DNA from: Thermoproteota archaeon
Lineage (GTDB): Archaea; Thermoproteota; Thermoprotei_A; EX4484-217-1; JAPDJV01
DNA length: 46,911 nucleotides
Direction: 5' to 3'
NCBI GenBank assembly: GCA_029258925.1
Contig: JAPDJV010000013.1
Span: 1 to 46,911, forward strand
Notes under the pieces: generated by a model
The model's input: the letters and a program-made list of their open reading frames with translations, nothing else
Databases searched by the model: none
What the model was told of the DNA's origin: nothing
Shown: positions 1 through 9,100 of the stretch, piece by piece
Layout: the number at the start of each line of letters is the position of its first letter
How positions within the stretch are numbered: position 1 is the stretch's first letter
Program-made: the position numbers and the translations under genes

Positions 1-1223
1 CTACTGTTATGATTACTGATAGGTTTGATTGGAGTGGGAGGAGGTGGGGTGACCTAACCTACGAGATATTCAAGCTGACTGCAACCAAGGGAAGCTTCTA
101 CTTCCTAAACGCCCAGAGCGGAGCATTCGATCCAAGAACAACGTACGCTATGTGCTGCAGACTTACAATCGATAGGGGGGAGCTCCTCAAGCTCCGTGAA
201 GAGGCTTTAAAAATCGGGGGTCTTAAGGAAGAGGAGTTTAAGAGAGCTATTAGAGGGGTGAAAGAAGAGGCTTTAAGACTTAAGAGTGTTGGGGGTACGT
301 GGACCATTCCTGATGAAACAGGTAGCATAGGAGTTGTAACTATAAATTTGCCTAGAATAGGCTTCATCTCCGCGGGAGAAGAGGGGAAGTTATTTGATAT
401 GCTTGATGAGTTGGTTGATGTCAGTAGGAGAGTTCTAAGCGTTAAAAGGATGAGACTTGAAAAAATAATTGCTGAAAAACCATTTGACCTACCAGTTACG
501 AGAACATATCTTGGATCATTCCATTACCACTTTTCAACCATAGGCTTAATAGGTATACCAGAGTTCCTGGCGAACTATACTAGAAATCCCGATCTCTGGA
601 CAAGTTATTCTAGGAAAAACGTTGCAGAAGCCTTCAGAGTCCTTCGCAAACTACTCGAGCACCTGCATGGGAGAATTAAGGAGTTCGAAGCGGAAGACTC
701 TATTCCATGGAATATTGAGGAGGTTCCGGGAGAAGGAGCATCGTATAGGCTAGCCCTCCTAGACTACAGGATGTTTCGGGAGAAGATTAGGAGTGGAGAA
801 TTCTTCATCCCCCTACAGAAGGGGGTGCCATTCTATAGTAACAGCATAGTCCCATATTACGCTGATATTCCTCTAAGCGAGAGAATTCGACTCGAAGCCG
901 AGATCCAGCCGCTTTTCAATGGAGGAGTCATGATGCACATTTTCCTAGGGGAACCAGTAGAACCAACGGCCCTAATGAGATTTGTTAGGAAAATTACGGA
1001 AAACAAGATAGTATACTTCAGCATAACTCCAACACTAACGGTATGCTTAAAGTGTAGTAGGTCTTCTATTGGAGTACACTCTTCGTGTCCTTATTGTGGT
1101 TCGAATAAGGTTGAGATATGGAGTAGGATAGTGGGGTACTATAGACCTCTCTACAGGTGGAATCCCGGTAAAAAAGCAGAGTTTGAGACGAGAATTCATT
1201 ATGGAATGGGAGGATTGTTCTAG
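1..1223 (+). CDS. nrdD: Anaerobic (class III) ribonucleoside-triphosphate reductase, C-terminal part
   Basis: This is the large subunit of the oxygen-sensitive, glycyl-radical ribonucleotide reductase that makes deoxynucleotides from ribonucleotides in the cytoplasm of anaerobes. The frame is open to the left edge of the window, so the N-terminal part is missing; about 405 residues are visible. Counting from the ATG at 9, a Cys pair in AMCCRL (residues 49-50) looks like the active-site cysteine region. A four-Cys zinc site lies near the C-terminus (C346, C349, C360, C363), followed by the glycyl-radical loop RIVGYYRP with the presumed radical glycine at residue 376. The activase gene starts 2 nt after the stop, with its Shine-Dalgarno site GGAGG inside the end of this gene, so the two are translated as a unit. 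The presence of class III RNR implies an anaerobic lifestyle. Confidence 0.93.
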   Translation, partial: TVMITDRFDWSGRRWGDLTYEIFKLTATKGSFYFLNAQSGAFDPRTTYAMCCRLTIDRGELLKLREEALKIGGLKEEEFKRAIRGVKEEALRLKSVGGTWTIPDETGSIGVVTINLPRIGFISAGEEGKLFDMLDELVDVSRRVLSVKRMRLEKIIAEKPFDLPVTRTYLGSFHYHFSTIGLIGIPEFLANYTRNPDLWTSYSRKNVAEAFRVLRKLLEHLHGRIKEFEAEDSIPWNIEEVPGEGASYRLALLDYRMFREKIRSGEFFIPLQKGVPFYSNSIVPYYADIPLSERIRLEAEIQPLFNGGVMMHIFLGEPVEPTALMRFVRKITENKIVYFSITPTLTVCLKCSRSSIGVHSSCPYCGSNKVEIWSRIVGYYRPLYRWNPGKKAEFETRIHYGMGGLF

Positions 1224-1225
1224 AA

Positions 1226-1999
1226 ATGTGCACAAACCATATTACTGTTGCAGGCATAAGAGAAGTGTCTCTAGTAGACATGATAGGACATCCATGTTAC
1301 GTTATATGGCTTCCAGGATGCAACTTCAAGTGTCCTTGGTGCCAGAATACCCACGTGGTTGAGGGCAGAACGGTTATTGAGGTAAGCATTGAAGAATTGA
1401 GGAGAGAGCTGGAAGAAGCTTCTAAAATAGTCGACTACATCCACATCACTGGAGGAGAACCAACGCTCCATCCAGCACTTCTCTCGAAAATATTTAGCAT
1501 AGCTAAGGATGTAGGATTAAAGTGTAGTGTGGATACTAATGGGTCGAATCCAAAGGTGATCAAGGATCTCATAGCTAAAGGACTTCTCGACCATGTTGCA
1601 ATAGATTTAAAGTCATCTCCATATAGACAGGAGAATCTCAGCATTGTTGCGGGAATCCCGAGGGAATCAGTTAGAGATGTTTGGAAGAGAATTATTTTAA
1701 CATTAAACTATTCGTGTAGAAATGGTCTGGAAGTAGAGGCTAGGACAACGTTTGTACCTGGCCTCCTTAGCTTGGAAGATATTCTAGATGTTGGTAGATG
1801 GTTGAAGGAGGAGTTCGGGGAGTATAAGATAATATACGTGATACAGCAGTTTAATCCCTCACCCACGGTCAGAGATCCTAATTTCAGGAGAGTGAAGCCC
1901 ACTCCCAGAAGCATCCTATTAGATGCAGGATTGAAGGTTAAAGAACTCTACGGTTTAAACGTCTATATTAGGCTAATAGAGGAAACCCTAAAACTGTAA
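1226..1999 (+). CDS. nrdG: Anaerobic ribonucleotide reductase activating protein, radical SAM
   Basis: This 257-residue radical-SAM enzyme is expected to install the glycyl radical on the neighbouring reductase. The 4Fe-4S/SAM motif CxxxCxxC is seen as GCNFKCPWCQ (C32, C36, C39), followed by a glycine-rich SAM-binding stretch HITGGEPT. The start is an ATG 2 nt after the reductase stop, preceded by GGAGGAT about 10 nt upstream. The protein is longer than typical bacterial NrdG (about 150-170 residues) and resembles the longer archaeal activase or pyruvate-formate-lyase-activase-like form, so the assignment to NrdG rests partly on the tight operon. A non-coding stretch of about 400 nt follows. 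Confidence 0.88.
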   Translation: MCTNHITVAGIREVSLVDMIGHPCYVIWLPGCNFKCPWCQNTHVVEGRTVIEVSIEELRRELEEASKIVDYIHITGGEPTLHPALLSKIFSIAKDVGLKCSVDTNGSNPKVIKDLIAKGLLDHVAIDLKSSPYRQENLSIVAGIPRESVRDVWKRIILTLNYSCRNGLEVEARTTFVPGLLSLEDILDVGRWLKEEFGEYKIIYVIQQFNPSPTVRDPNFRRVKPTPRSILLDAGLKVKELYGLNVYIRLIEETLKL

Positions 2000-2214
2000 A
2001 TCCTTATCGAAAAACTCTCTTCTACTACTTCAAGAACTGTTGTGGGATAGATTATTTTAGCTCCGCAATCTCAACAATTGTTACTATCCAAATCTCCATA
2101 AGCTGGAAATACTTCACAAAGCATCTATGCTGACCTAAGATGGTACTGGTGGGTGATGACGTGAAATGTAGGAAATAGCATACTATAAGTGGGGGATTAT
2201 ATTCCACTAAACAT

Positions 2215-2279
2215 TTTTCTCAGCTACGACCGCACTCTTCATCTTCATGTCATATAAGCCCGCCACTCATCATAGAGAA
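2215..2279 (-). ncRNA. Candidate C/D box guide sRNA (1)
   Basis: Read on the minus strand there is a consensus C box ATGATGA (2267-2273) and a D box CTGA (2220-2223), 54 nt apart. Between them are a D'-like ATGA (2250-2253) and a C' box ATGAAGA (2236-2242, with a second overlapping copy at 2242-2248). The D guide, between C' and D, is exactly 12 nt (2224-2235). The flanks can form an imperfect 5-bp terminal stem (2275-2279 with 2215-2219, one mismatch), as expected for a kink-turn. By the D+5 rule the predicted target is CUACGACCGCAC, with 2'-O-methylation on the fifth base, G. It lies just downstream of the Ced block in the same orientation. The D' side is weak (13-nt spacer, ATGA). Confidence 0.5.
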
Positions 2280-2293
2280 GAATTGATTGTGTA

Positions 2294-2370
2294 TGGGGGG
2301 CTTGACGCCTAGGGGTTGGAGCCGCCAGGCCCTCATAGATCCCCGTGACGCGGGTTTTCTCAGCCGGCAT
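2294..2370. other. GC-rich hairpin island in the nrdG-cedB gap
   Basis: This stretch is far more GC-rich than its AT-rich surroundings and folds locally. One nested hairpin pairs GGGG (2312-2315) with CCCC (2341-2344) and encloses GAGCC (2319-2323), loop GCCA, and GGC-C-CTC (2328-2334). A second hairpin is CCCGTGACGCGGG (2342-2354), and a small one is GGCTTGACGCC. The word TGACGC occurs twice (2304-2309 and 2346-2351). It could be a structured RNA, or the decayed 3' end of an IS605/TnpB-type element, whose ends are typically GC-rich and structured. Neither is proven and the strand is unknown. In 2000-2214 I see no gene. Confidence 0.4.
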
Positions 2371-2396
2371 GAATATTATTACTTATAGACTAGTCT

Positions 2397-4202
2397 TTAA
2401 GATTTGCTTTTGACAGACATTATTCTAACTGCTTGAGGAACGGGGTTTCCAGGGGTTACGATTAATGCTTCTCCAGGCCTTAACCATCTAATCCTAGTCT
2501 TGGTCGACTCTCTCAATGGAAATATTCTGCCAAGATTATCCACGTAATCCTGGGATCTGGAGGGAAATGCAACAACCGTACCAGCATTGTTAACTATTTC
2601 AGGAGTTAAGTCCTCTATATCCTGTGTTGCAAGTACGATAGATATACCTAGACCTCTTCCCTGCTTCACTAGCCTCAATAAAAGCTTACCAGCACTAGTA
2701 TCCCTCAACAAGATCCACGACTCGTCCACACATATTATAGCTTTAAGAGTGGTTGAAGGTTCAAAGCCGTACCTACATAGAACTTCCTCTAATAGTAGTG
2801 TTGTAAAAGCTATCTTCTCCTCTATAGAGAGGCCGGAGAAATCATATATTATCACCTTCCCCGGAGGTAATTCTAGTTTATAATATCTGCTCTTTCTCAA
2901 CGATCTCAATTTGATGGAAGTCTCCTTAGAGTATTTTGCTGAATACTCTATTAAATCATCTATGCTGACCTCCCTTTTAGAGAGCAAGGTTCTTGAGATT
3001 ATGTCTTCGAGAATCTTCGCTTCGCCCGTGTTTAGCCTCAGTATTGTAGATAGCGCCTCAGATATTCTCTTAGACTTGACTTCAATGTTCCCCCTGCCCA
3101 AACTGAATACAAAGGGGGGCTCATGGTATAATTTCACAACTTTAATTCTCTCGTCCAGTTCGCCTAAAATAACCCTATAGTCTCCCTTATAGTCGAATAC
3201 TAGCACTGGAATCTGAAGGCTTTCAACTATTCTAAGCGATAACGTGTAGATGAAAGTGGTTTTACCCGTACCCGTCGGCCCAACGACTAATACGTGTCTT
3301 AGGAGGCTCTCGGGATTGATCATTACTGGAGAACCAGTGTCTCTGCTAAAACCTATTAAAACCCCCTGAGTTTCAATGCTCTTGGAGATGAAGTCCGGGT
3401 ATGGGGCTAGATGTGCTAAATCCAACGTTAATGCCTTCAACCCCTTTGCCGACTCTTCCCCTAATATCCCCAACAACATGATTTCAGATATCTCACTTAG
3501 AGAAGGCTTTGAAAGTTTGAGGCCCATTGTCGCTTCTAGCGATCCCTTCAACATCTTTAAGCTGTCGTTAATTCTTTGAGTAAGCCTATTTACATCAACG
3601 TCTCTATCCACTAAACACACATAATATGACACTTCAATAGGATTCTCTCCCCTCAATATCCTCTCCCTGATCTTCATTAAATCCGACAGCCTTCTCTTCG
3701 CCTTCAAGTCTGTTGGATCAGATGCTAACATTATCTCTAGCACTCCGATTTTTCTTTCAATATCCGACAGATACCTTGCTCTAGGAATATTCTTCTTCCT
3801 AACTATCAGTATTGCATCGCAGCTTATGGAGGAAATTGATATCGCAAAGCTTCTAGCCAAACTCGCAAGCATCGTATCATTATAGACGTCCACGAACTCC
3901 TCTATACTCGAAACTTTAAGAAACCCTATTCCTCTGAAGCCGTCCTTTAATTCGAATAATAGTACTCCGTCTTTAGAGAAAAACTTCAACCCGTCCATGT
4001 TGCTGGCAGATAGAATCCTATTTAGCCTTATTGTTGAAGAAGACCTTAAGCCTAGTCCAAACACTACTATAATCCAGGCGATGCTTGTTGCACCCATCAG
4101 CATCCAAAAATCTCTTAGGCCTAGTAGGAATAGGATCGCGGAAACCGTGAATATAGCGCTTAAAGTAAGAGTTAGTATTTGCACAATTCTAGTTCTCCAC
4201 AC
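2397..4202 (-). CDS. cedB: CedB-like HerA/VirB4-family DNA-import ATPase, membrane anchored
   Basis: This is a membrane-anchored hexameric-type ATPase of the HerA/VirB4 superfamily. In the crenarchaeal Ced system CedB is thought to power uptake of DNA through CedA. Two hydrophobic helices occupy about the first 55 residues. Walker A is GPTGTGKT (residues 308-315 from the chosen start), Walker B is CVDE (493-494 for DE), and a sensor-type LATQD follows (Q527). The longest ORF begins at a TTG at 4223 without a ribosome site. I chose the GTG at 4202 because GAGAGGA stands about 8 nt before it. It overlaps the end of the 61-residue gene upstream. The position directly after CedA1, CedA and a CedA2-like gene supports CedB rather than a generic HerA repair ATPase. 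Confidence 0.8.
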   Translation of the reverse strand: MWRTRIVQILTLTLSAIFTVSAILFLLGLRDFWMLMGATSIAWIIVVFGLGLRSSSTIRLNRILSASNMDGLKFFSKDGVLLFELKDGFRGIGFLKVSSIEEFVDVYNDTMLASLARSFAISISSISCDAILIVRKKNIPRARYLSDIERKIGVLEIMLASDPTDLKAKRRLSDLMKIRERILRGENPIEVSYYVCLVDRDVDVNRLTQRINDSLKMLKGSLEATMGLKLSKPSLSEISEIMLLGILGEESAKGLKALTLDLAHLAPYPDFISKSIETQGVLIGFSRDTGSPVMINPESLLRHVLVVGPTGTGKTTFIYTLSLRIVESLQIPVLVFDYKGDYRVILGELDERIKVVKLYHEPPFVFSLGRGNIEVKSKRISEALSTILRLNTGEAKILEDIISRTLLSKREVSIDDLIEYSAKYSKETSIKLRSLRKSRYYKLELPPGKVIIYDFSGLSIEEKIAFTTLLLEEVLCRYGFEPSTTLKAIICVDESWILLRDTSAGKLLLRLVKQGRGLGISIVLATQDIEDLTPEIVNNAGTVVAFPSRSQDYVDNLGRIFPLRESTKTRIRWLRPGEALIVTPGNPVPQAVRIMSVKSKS

Positions 4203-4374
4203 CTCTAGCCATCCTCTCAACAATTATTGTCGACAAGACTCCGGTACATAGAATCATTAGAAGGAGTATGATTTGATATACATCTATTCGAAATCCGGTC
4301 GACGCAACATACAATACTGTGAATAGGCTTACTATGATTAACATAGTTCTTGGAGTAATAGACAACTTCAACAC
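4189..4374 (-). CDS. Small two-helix membrane protein, CedA2-like
   Basis: This 61-residue protein is almost entirely two transmembrane helices (about residues 10-29 and 32-51) separated by a short turn, with a basic/acidic tail ERMARGVEN. It starts with GTG 6 nt after the cedA stop and its end overlaps the start of cedB. Sulfolobales Ced loci contain two small two-helix proteins, CedA1 and CedA2. CedA1 is identified separately here, so this one occupies the CedA2 position. Sequence similarity to CedA2 cannot be judged by eye, so the name is by position, size and topology only. Confidence 0.6.
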   Translation of the reverse strand: MLKLSITPRTMLIIVSLFTVLYVASTGFRIDVYQIILLLMILCTGVLSTIIVERMARGVEN

Positions 4375-4380
4375 CCTATG

Positions 4381-5850
4381 TCAAGGGGTTTTAACAGGGA
4401 TTCTGAAACCTCTCCCACCGATAACTCTCGACAGAGAATAGGATATGCTTAAGAGTACTGTAAGATATGTGGTTGGGAGTATCACCCACTCTACGAGCAA
4501 ACTTGCTATTAGCTTTGCAGCATCTCTCAGAATACCTTCTATCCCACCGCTCCCTTCGATGAAGTCTCTGACATAGTACTTTTCTCCGAAAACTCCTTTA
4601 TTAGGTGGTTTGGGCGATCCCGTGAAAAAGGCTTTAAATAGATGTGTTCCGGGGTAAACGTTTATTACGGCAGTATGTGATACAGTATTGCCATTATAGT
4701 GGTCCTCATGTATTACTGGGGAAACCTTGATGTCGTCTAGGAAGGATTCCTCCATCGTCATGGAACTTGGGAACACCATCTCCAAGCTAATCTCTCTTCT
4801 AGCTACTACAGTTAGCTCTATTAGCCCCTGATCTTCCAAATATTTGCCATCAACTACCTCGCCCTCACCCCTAATAGAGGCATATAGACATGGAGCGAAA
4901 CTCCATGAAACCTCTGGCACATATAAAGTACAATAGTAGTCGTAGGATGGGTCGGTTACTGGATCAAAAAGCCCATTCCTCTTTACATTGAATTCCTTAG
5001 GGATCACACTATAAGACTTTCCCGAGAGATATACTACCACAGTCATGTTAATGTTTAATGGAAGCCCCTTATCAGGCCTACCTGCATCTATCGTGCCATC
5101 GCTAATTGAAGAATACCTAGCATAAACTATACCGCTCTTATCTTTGAAAACTGCGTGAACCCATGGAATCCTATTTCCGTTAGCATCTATGAAAGAAAGC
5201 TTACAATATGCAACGCCTAGTTCATCTAAGCTTTTCCCAACAAGAAAACTGCTTCCATCAATAGTGGTAAGAGAGAAGTAAGATGTAAATAGAGGCAGAA
5301 GAGGAAGGCCCACATAAAATACTATTGCAAAACTCAACAATCCAGCTCCAATACTCCTTGCAATTCTAAAAGGTATGGAAAATAATAAAATTCCTAGGAA
5401 AATCATTTTAGTAAAATAAGTTTGAACTATTAAGCCTATTATAGTTATTGTCTCTAAAGCTATCATAACATACGTCAGAGCTGTAATTAATGGATTCACG
5501 AATGCTCCGAAAACATTCCCGCCGACAATATTTGAGGAAAACCATGTTTTAAGCAGGCCAATACCCGCTGTGAACATGGCAACGTAAGATATCCTCTGCG
5601 CGCTCCAAGAATAGAAGTTCCCCCAGCTTGCTCCAAGGAGGCCAGCAATGTACTCTGTTGAAGAAACTATTACTCCTGCAGAGAATATTAGTAGAGCTGA
5701 AGCAGCTCCATCGTATATTAATGTGGGAGCCCACCTCTTCAAACCCCACCATGGAATGGGGAGCGCGTAAATTAGCGTGCCAAGATAATATGTCAGGACA
5801 GATAAGGAAAAAGCCAGCAAGAGAATGTTGTCCAAGATTCCTCCCTCCAC
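4381..5850 (-). CDS. cedA: CedA-like polytopic DNA-import channel with large extracellular insert
   Basis: This 489-residue integral membrane protein is the predicted channel of the Ced DNA importer. About six hydrophobic segments fill residues 6-190. A soluble, beta-rich stretch (about 190-445, with a few cysteines) follows and one last helix lies near 447-475. The N-terminal hairpin carries PIPwwglKRwaptLIyD (31-47), which matches the same motif in the CedA1 pilin-like protein next door without a gap. Sulfolobus CedA is much shorter, so the insert before the last helix is a notable extra. The start is either GTG 5850 or TTG 5835, because the purine run GGAGGGAGGA lies between the two and would serve the TTG. 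It is translationally packed between CedA1 and the two-helix protein. Confidence 0.77.
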   Translation of the reverse strand: MEGGILDNILLLAFSLSVLTYYLGTLIYALPIPWWGLKRWAPTLIYDGAASALLIFSAGVIVSSTEYIAGLLGASWGNFYSWSAQRISYVAMFTAGIGLLKTWFSSNIVGGNVFGAFVNPLITALTYVMIALETITIIGLIVQTYFTKMIFLGILLFSIPFRIARSIGAGLLSFAIVFYVGLPLLPLFTSYFSLTTIDGSSFLVGKSLDELGVAYCKLSFIDANGNRIPWVHAVFKDKSGIVYARYSSISDGTIDAGRPDKGLPLNINMTVVVYLSGKSYSVIPKEFNVKRNGLFDPVTDPSYDYYCTLYVPEVSWSFAPCLYASIRGEGEVVDGKYLEDQGLIELTVVARREISLEMVFPSSMTMEESFLDDIKVSPVIHEDHYNGNTVSHTAVINVYPGTHLFKAFFTGSPKPPNKGVFGEKYYVRDFIEGSGGIEGILRDAAKLIASLLVEWVILPTTYLTVLLSISYSLSRVIGGRGFRIPVKTP

Positions 5851-5858
5851 CTATAATT

Positions 5859-6122
5859 CTAAATTGAGGGGGGTGGGGGCATTGGAAGGGAAACATTTGA
5901 CACTATATAAGATATTAAAGCGAAGACCGTTGACCCGAGGGCAAGCCAGAAAGCCCCTATAACAGCATCCTCTATGAGGTCTTGACCCAGCCTCTTTACT
6001 CTATAGAATGGAATAGGACTGCCTCTCAGCACCCATCCAATAGACCATGATAACAAGAAAAGAGCCCATGCTACCATCACAACTCTCACTGTTAAGTCCT
6101 GAATGAAAGATACTAAATCCAC
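5859..6122 (-). CDS. cedA1: CedA1, pilin-like two-helix subunit of the Ced DNA importer
   Basis: This small protein (87 residues from the chosen start) has two long hydrophobic helices joined by a polar hairpin RGSPIPFYRVKRLGQDLIED and a proline-rich tail. CedA1 is the archaeal counterpart of the VirB2-type conjugation pilin, in a system that imports DNA. The longest ORF starts at TTG 6146. However, a TATA box (6145-6156) overlaps that codon and would place transcription start near 6124, so I chose the GTG at 6122, giving a near-leaderless mRNA. The own promoter suggests independent, perhaps higher, expression than the rest of the block, as expected for a filament subunit. Confidence 0.8.
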   Translation of the reverse strand: MDLVSFIQDLTVRVVMVAWALFLLSWSIGWVLRGSPIPFYRVKRLGQDLIEDAVIGAFWLALGSTVFALISYIVSNVSLPMPPPPSI

Positions 6123-6144
6123 CCCTATCCCCGAGTAATAGATC

Positions 6145-6156
6145 AAATATAAAAAA
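6145..6156 (-). promoter_or_regulatory. TATA box of cedA1
   Basis: On the minus strand the run TTTTTTATATTT ends about 23 nt before the GTG start of cedA1. Archaeal TATA boxes sit 24-30 nt upstream of the transcription start, which would make the mRNA nearly leaderless and decides the start codon. Confidence 0.55.
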
Positions 6157-6188
6157 CGCTATATTTTGAAAAAGAAAGAAGGTAGATT

Positions 6189-9100
6189 CTACTTCCTCAA
6201 CGTGAATACTAGATAAACTGTTAACGCGAGTCCCAGTATCACTAACACTGCGATCATACCAATATAAGTCGCCAATCCTCCCTGCCCCTCTATTATTTGG
6301 TCAACTTTAACAGTTATGGTTCCTACATCTGTCTGAATCGTTGCAACATTATTCTTAATCTCCGTTATTATACCCTCAATGCTGCCTATTTCAGTCAATA
6401 TTTCAACTTTATTGGAGTTACCTATCCTCACAATCGTTGCATTCAGTTCGTCCAAATCTACCTCTACTATACCTAGCGCTGTATCTATTTTCGCCTTCAC
6501 TCCATCAGGTCCATTAATTAATTCTATTATAGTCGCGTTCAGCGATCTCAGCTGCAATATTACATCTTCGATTCTAAATGTTTCATTCTTTATTTGGGAA
6601 AGATCTTCGATAATAGTGTTCACTACAGGATTTATAGTGAAAGTCAACGCTCTTACAGCCTTCTGATCGACTATAGTGCTAGGAGTCACGTAGACTGGGC
6701 CATCGAACATGACTATAAGAGTATATGTTCCAGGGCCACCTACTACCGTTGACTGGAAATTATCAGACGTTAAATCTATCCAAACCTCATACACGCCCTT
6801 AACCACAGTGTCATTAGCTATTAGTGGAACCACGGGGAACTCTGAGGAATCCAAGTACGATGTGAATACTGATCCCTCTGAACCCACAACTTTTAGTAGG
6901 ATGTTGAATGCAGATACGTCAACATCAACTGGTTCACCGTTAAACTTAGTTATTATAGTCAAGTGGTATGCAGAAGTATTGTTTCCATAGTAGAGAAGGC
7001 CTCCTTCAAGCTCTATGCTCAACCCTTCATAATCGTACGGATATATGAACACTTCCATAGACTCCGCTTGGCTTATACCATAAGCATCCAGCGCATCCTG
7101 ATATGCTGATATAGTATAGTATCCTAATACTATGTTCCATATGAAGCCATCTTCATACACAGCCGAGGGAACTCTGAATGACACCGTAAACTCGCCGTTG
7201 TCATTTGCCGTGGTCTCTGCTATCACTCTATCATAGAACATTATCAAAACATCCTCGTTTTCCAGGAAACCGTAGCCCTTAACAGTTAACATGCTACCTA
7301 CTTGGACAGCTAAGGGCTCCGCTTCTATTCTCGGAACTATTTTCACGGGTACAGGTATTGTTAGGTTCATTGGATCCTCAACGAACACGGATATATAGTA
7401 TGTTCCAGCGGGTAGCGATGGAACAGTGAACAATACTTCCGCCTCTCCATTAGCATAAACATTCATAGATATGTCTTGAGACGGCTCCATCACTATGGGC
7501 ATGGGACTAACTCTCTTCAATACTACGTCCACAAGTTCTGTTCTAGGACCGAAGCCCACTCCCTCAACCTTCACCAAGTCTCCAACACTAATTGTGTCTG
7601 TGAGAATCCACATTCCACCCCTATATACGTAGACGGCTACTCTCATTTTGGGGATCAGTGTGAATATCCATGGAGACCCTCCTTTACTGCTTCTTATAGG
7701 CCCTATTTCACCAAACTTTTCTTCAACTATTATAACAGTATAGTCCTTTTTCGCCACGACTGGTGCGATGAAGGAAGCATTAACGTAGACGTCTCCGGAA
7801 GACATCACACCCTTTACTTGTCCAGTAATGTCAACTGGAATAAGCTCGCCAGTATCGGGGTCTACTAGGAGAATAGAGGTTATCGTATCGTTTACACCAA
7901 ATATTTGAATACTTAACGTCGATTCAGGAGTAGTCGAGCCTACAGGTGAAGGTGTTAACACCCACGGCGTGTAGACATGTACATAAACCGTGGAGCCGTT
8001 CTCGAACAATAGTGGGGCAACCTCTCCAACACCCTCAAAGACTAGTTCGAAGCAATAGATGTCTTCAGATACTGATGGAATTATCAGAGTTACATTAGCA
8101 TACATGTTTACACCCTTACTATAGAACACTACGTTACCCACTTCAACAAAGTACTCGTCTCCACTAGGCGAGACCACTTTAGCTTCAATAATGTTCGAAG
8201 CCACTCCTTTAATACCCAGCATAACAGTGTATCCCGGATACAGCTCTGTTCTGGAAACATATTCGACAAAAGCCTCGCGCACAGTTAAATTCCATATATT
8301 TCCCTCAACACTCATCCACAAGTATCCCACTTCACCTAGGTCTCTCTCAACTAGAACCAACTGGTATACTCCAGCAGGTATAGCTGGAATCCTTAAGGAG
8401 GCATTCAAGTATCCGCCAGAAGGCCCATAGTGTACTTCGCTCAGTAGAGAAGTTGACGCTGCAAGAGTTCCATTACACCAGAATTCCACAGATTCGATAC
8501 TTGGAACAGCCCCCACTATGGTTAGATTGATTAAGTCTCCTGGCAACACTGTTGTAGCCGACTCGTAAGCCACTATTGGCATTAATACTCTTAAGCCTCC
8601 GGCAATGTAAACGAGATCCGTTTCGTTCTCCACGATAGCTACACTATAATTACCGCTCACAACATTAGGAGTCATTATGGTCAACTTAAGAGTAGCATTA
8701 TCCGGATAGTATTCTTGCCAAAGTATTTCAGCAGTAACAGTAGTACCGTCTGCCACAAATAGAACCATTCCGGCCTCGCTACTTAAACCCACAACTGTTA
8801 TGTTAACTGGATCACCTGGAAACGTGTCGTTAGTGAACGTAACAAGGTCTACTAGTGAGGTAGTGATAGGAATTACCGTTAAATAGTCAGCATACTCGGC
8901 GTAACCGTAAGGAGTTTCATTGTATTTGTCGAGGCTTATCGCAACAACGTAATCTCCCCACGGAATGTTAGGTACTATGAATTCCAATGTTAAGTTTCCA
9001 TCTGCACCTATAGGAGGCTTACTCACATATGGCACTTCGTGGATTCTCTGTTCTCCAATTAACCACACATGGTAATTCATCTGGTTGGGGTAGAGGCCTA

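Noticed and set aside
2149-2165. GTGATGA resembling a C box on the plus strand
   Set aside because: No CTGA at a suitable distance downstream, so no C/D RNA can be drawn.
2000-2396. tRNA or SRP-type RNA in the nrdG-cedB gap
   Set aside because: No T-arm or anticodon stem pattern and far too short for SRP or RNase P RNA; only the guide RNA and hairpin island are kept.
7476-7868. 130-codon plus-strand frame inside the giant surface protein gene
   Set aside because: Antisense shadow of a long continuous coding frame with signal peptide, repeats and anchor.
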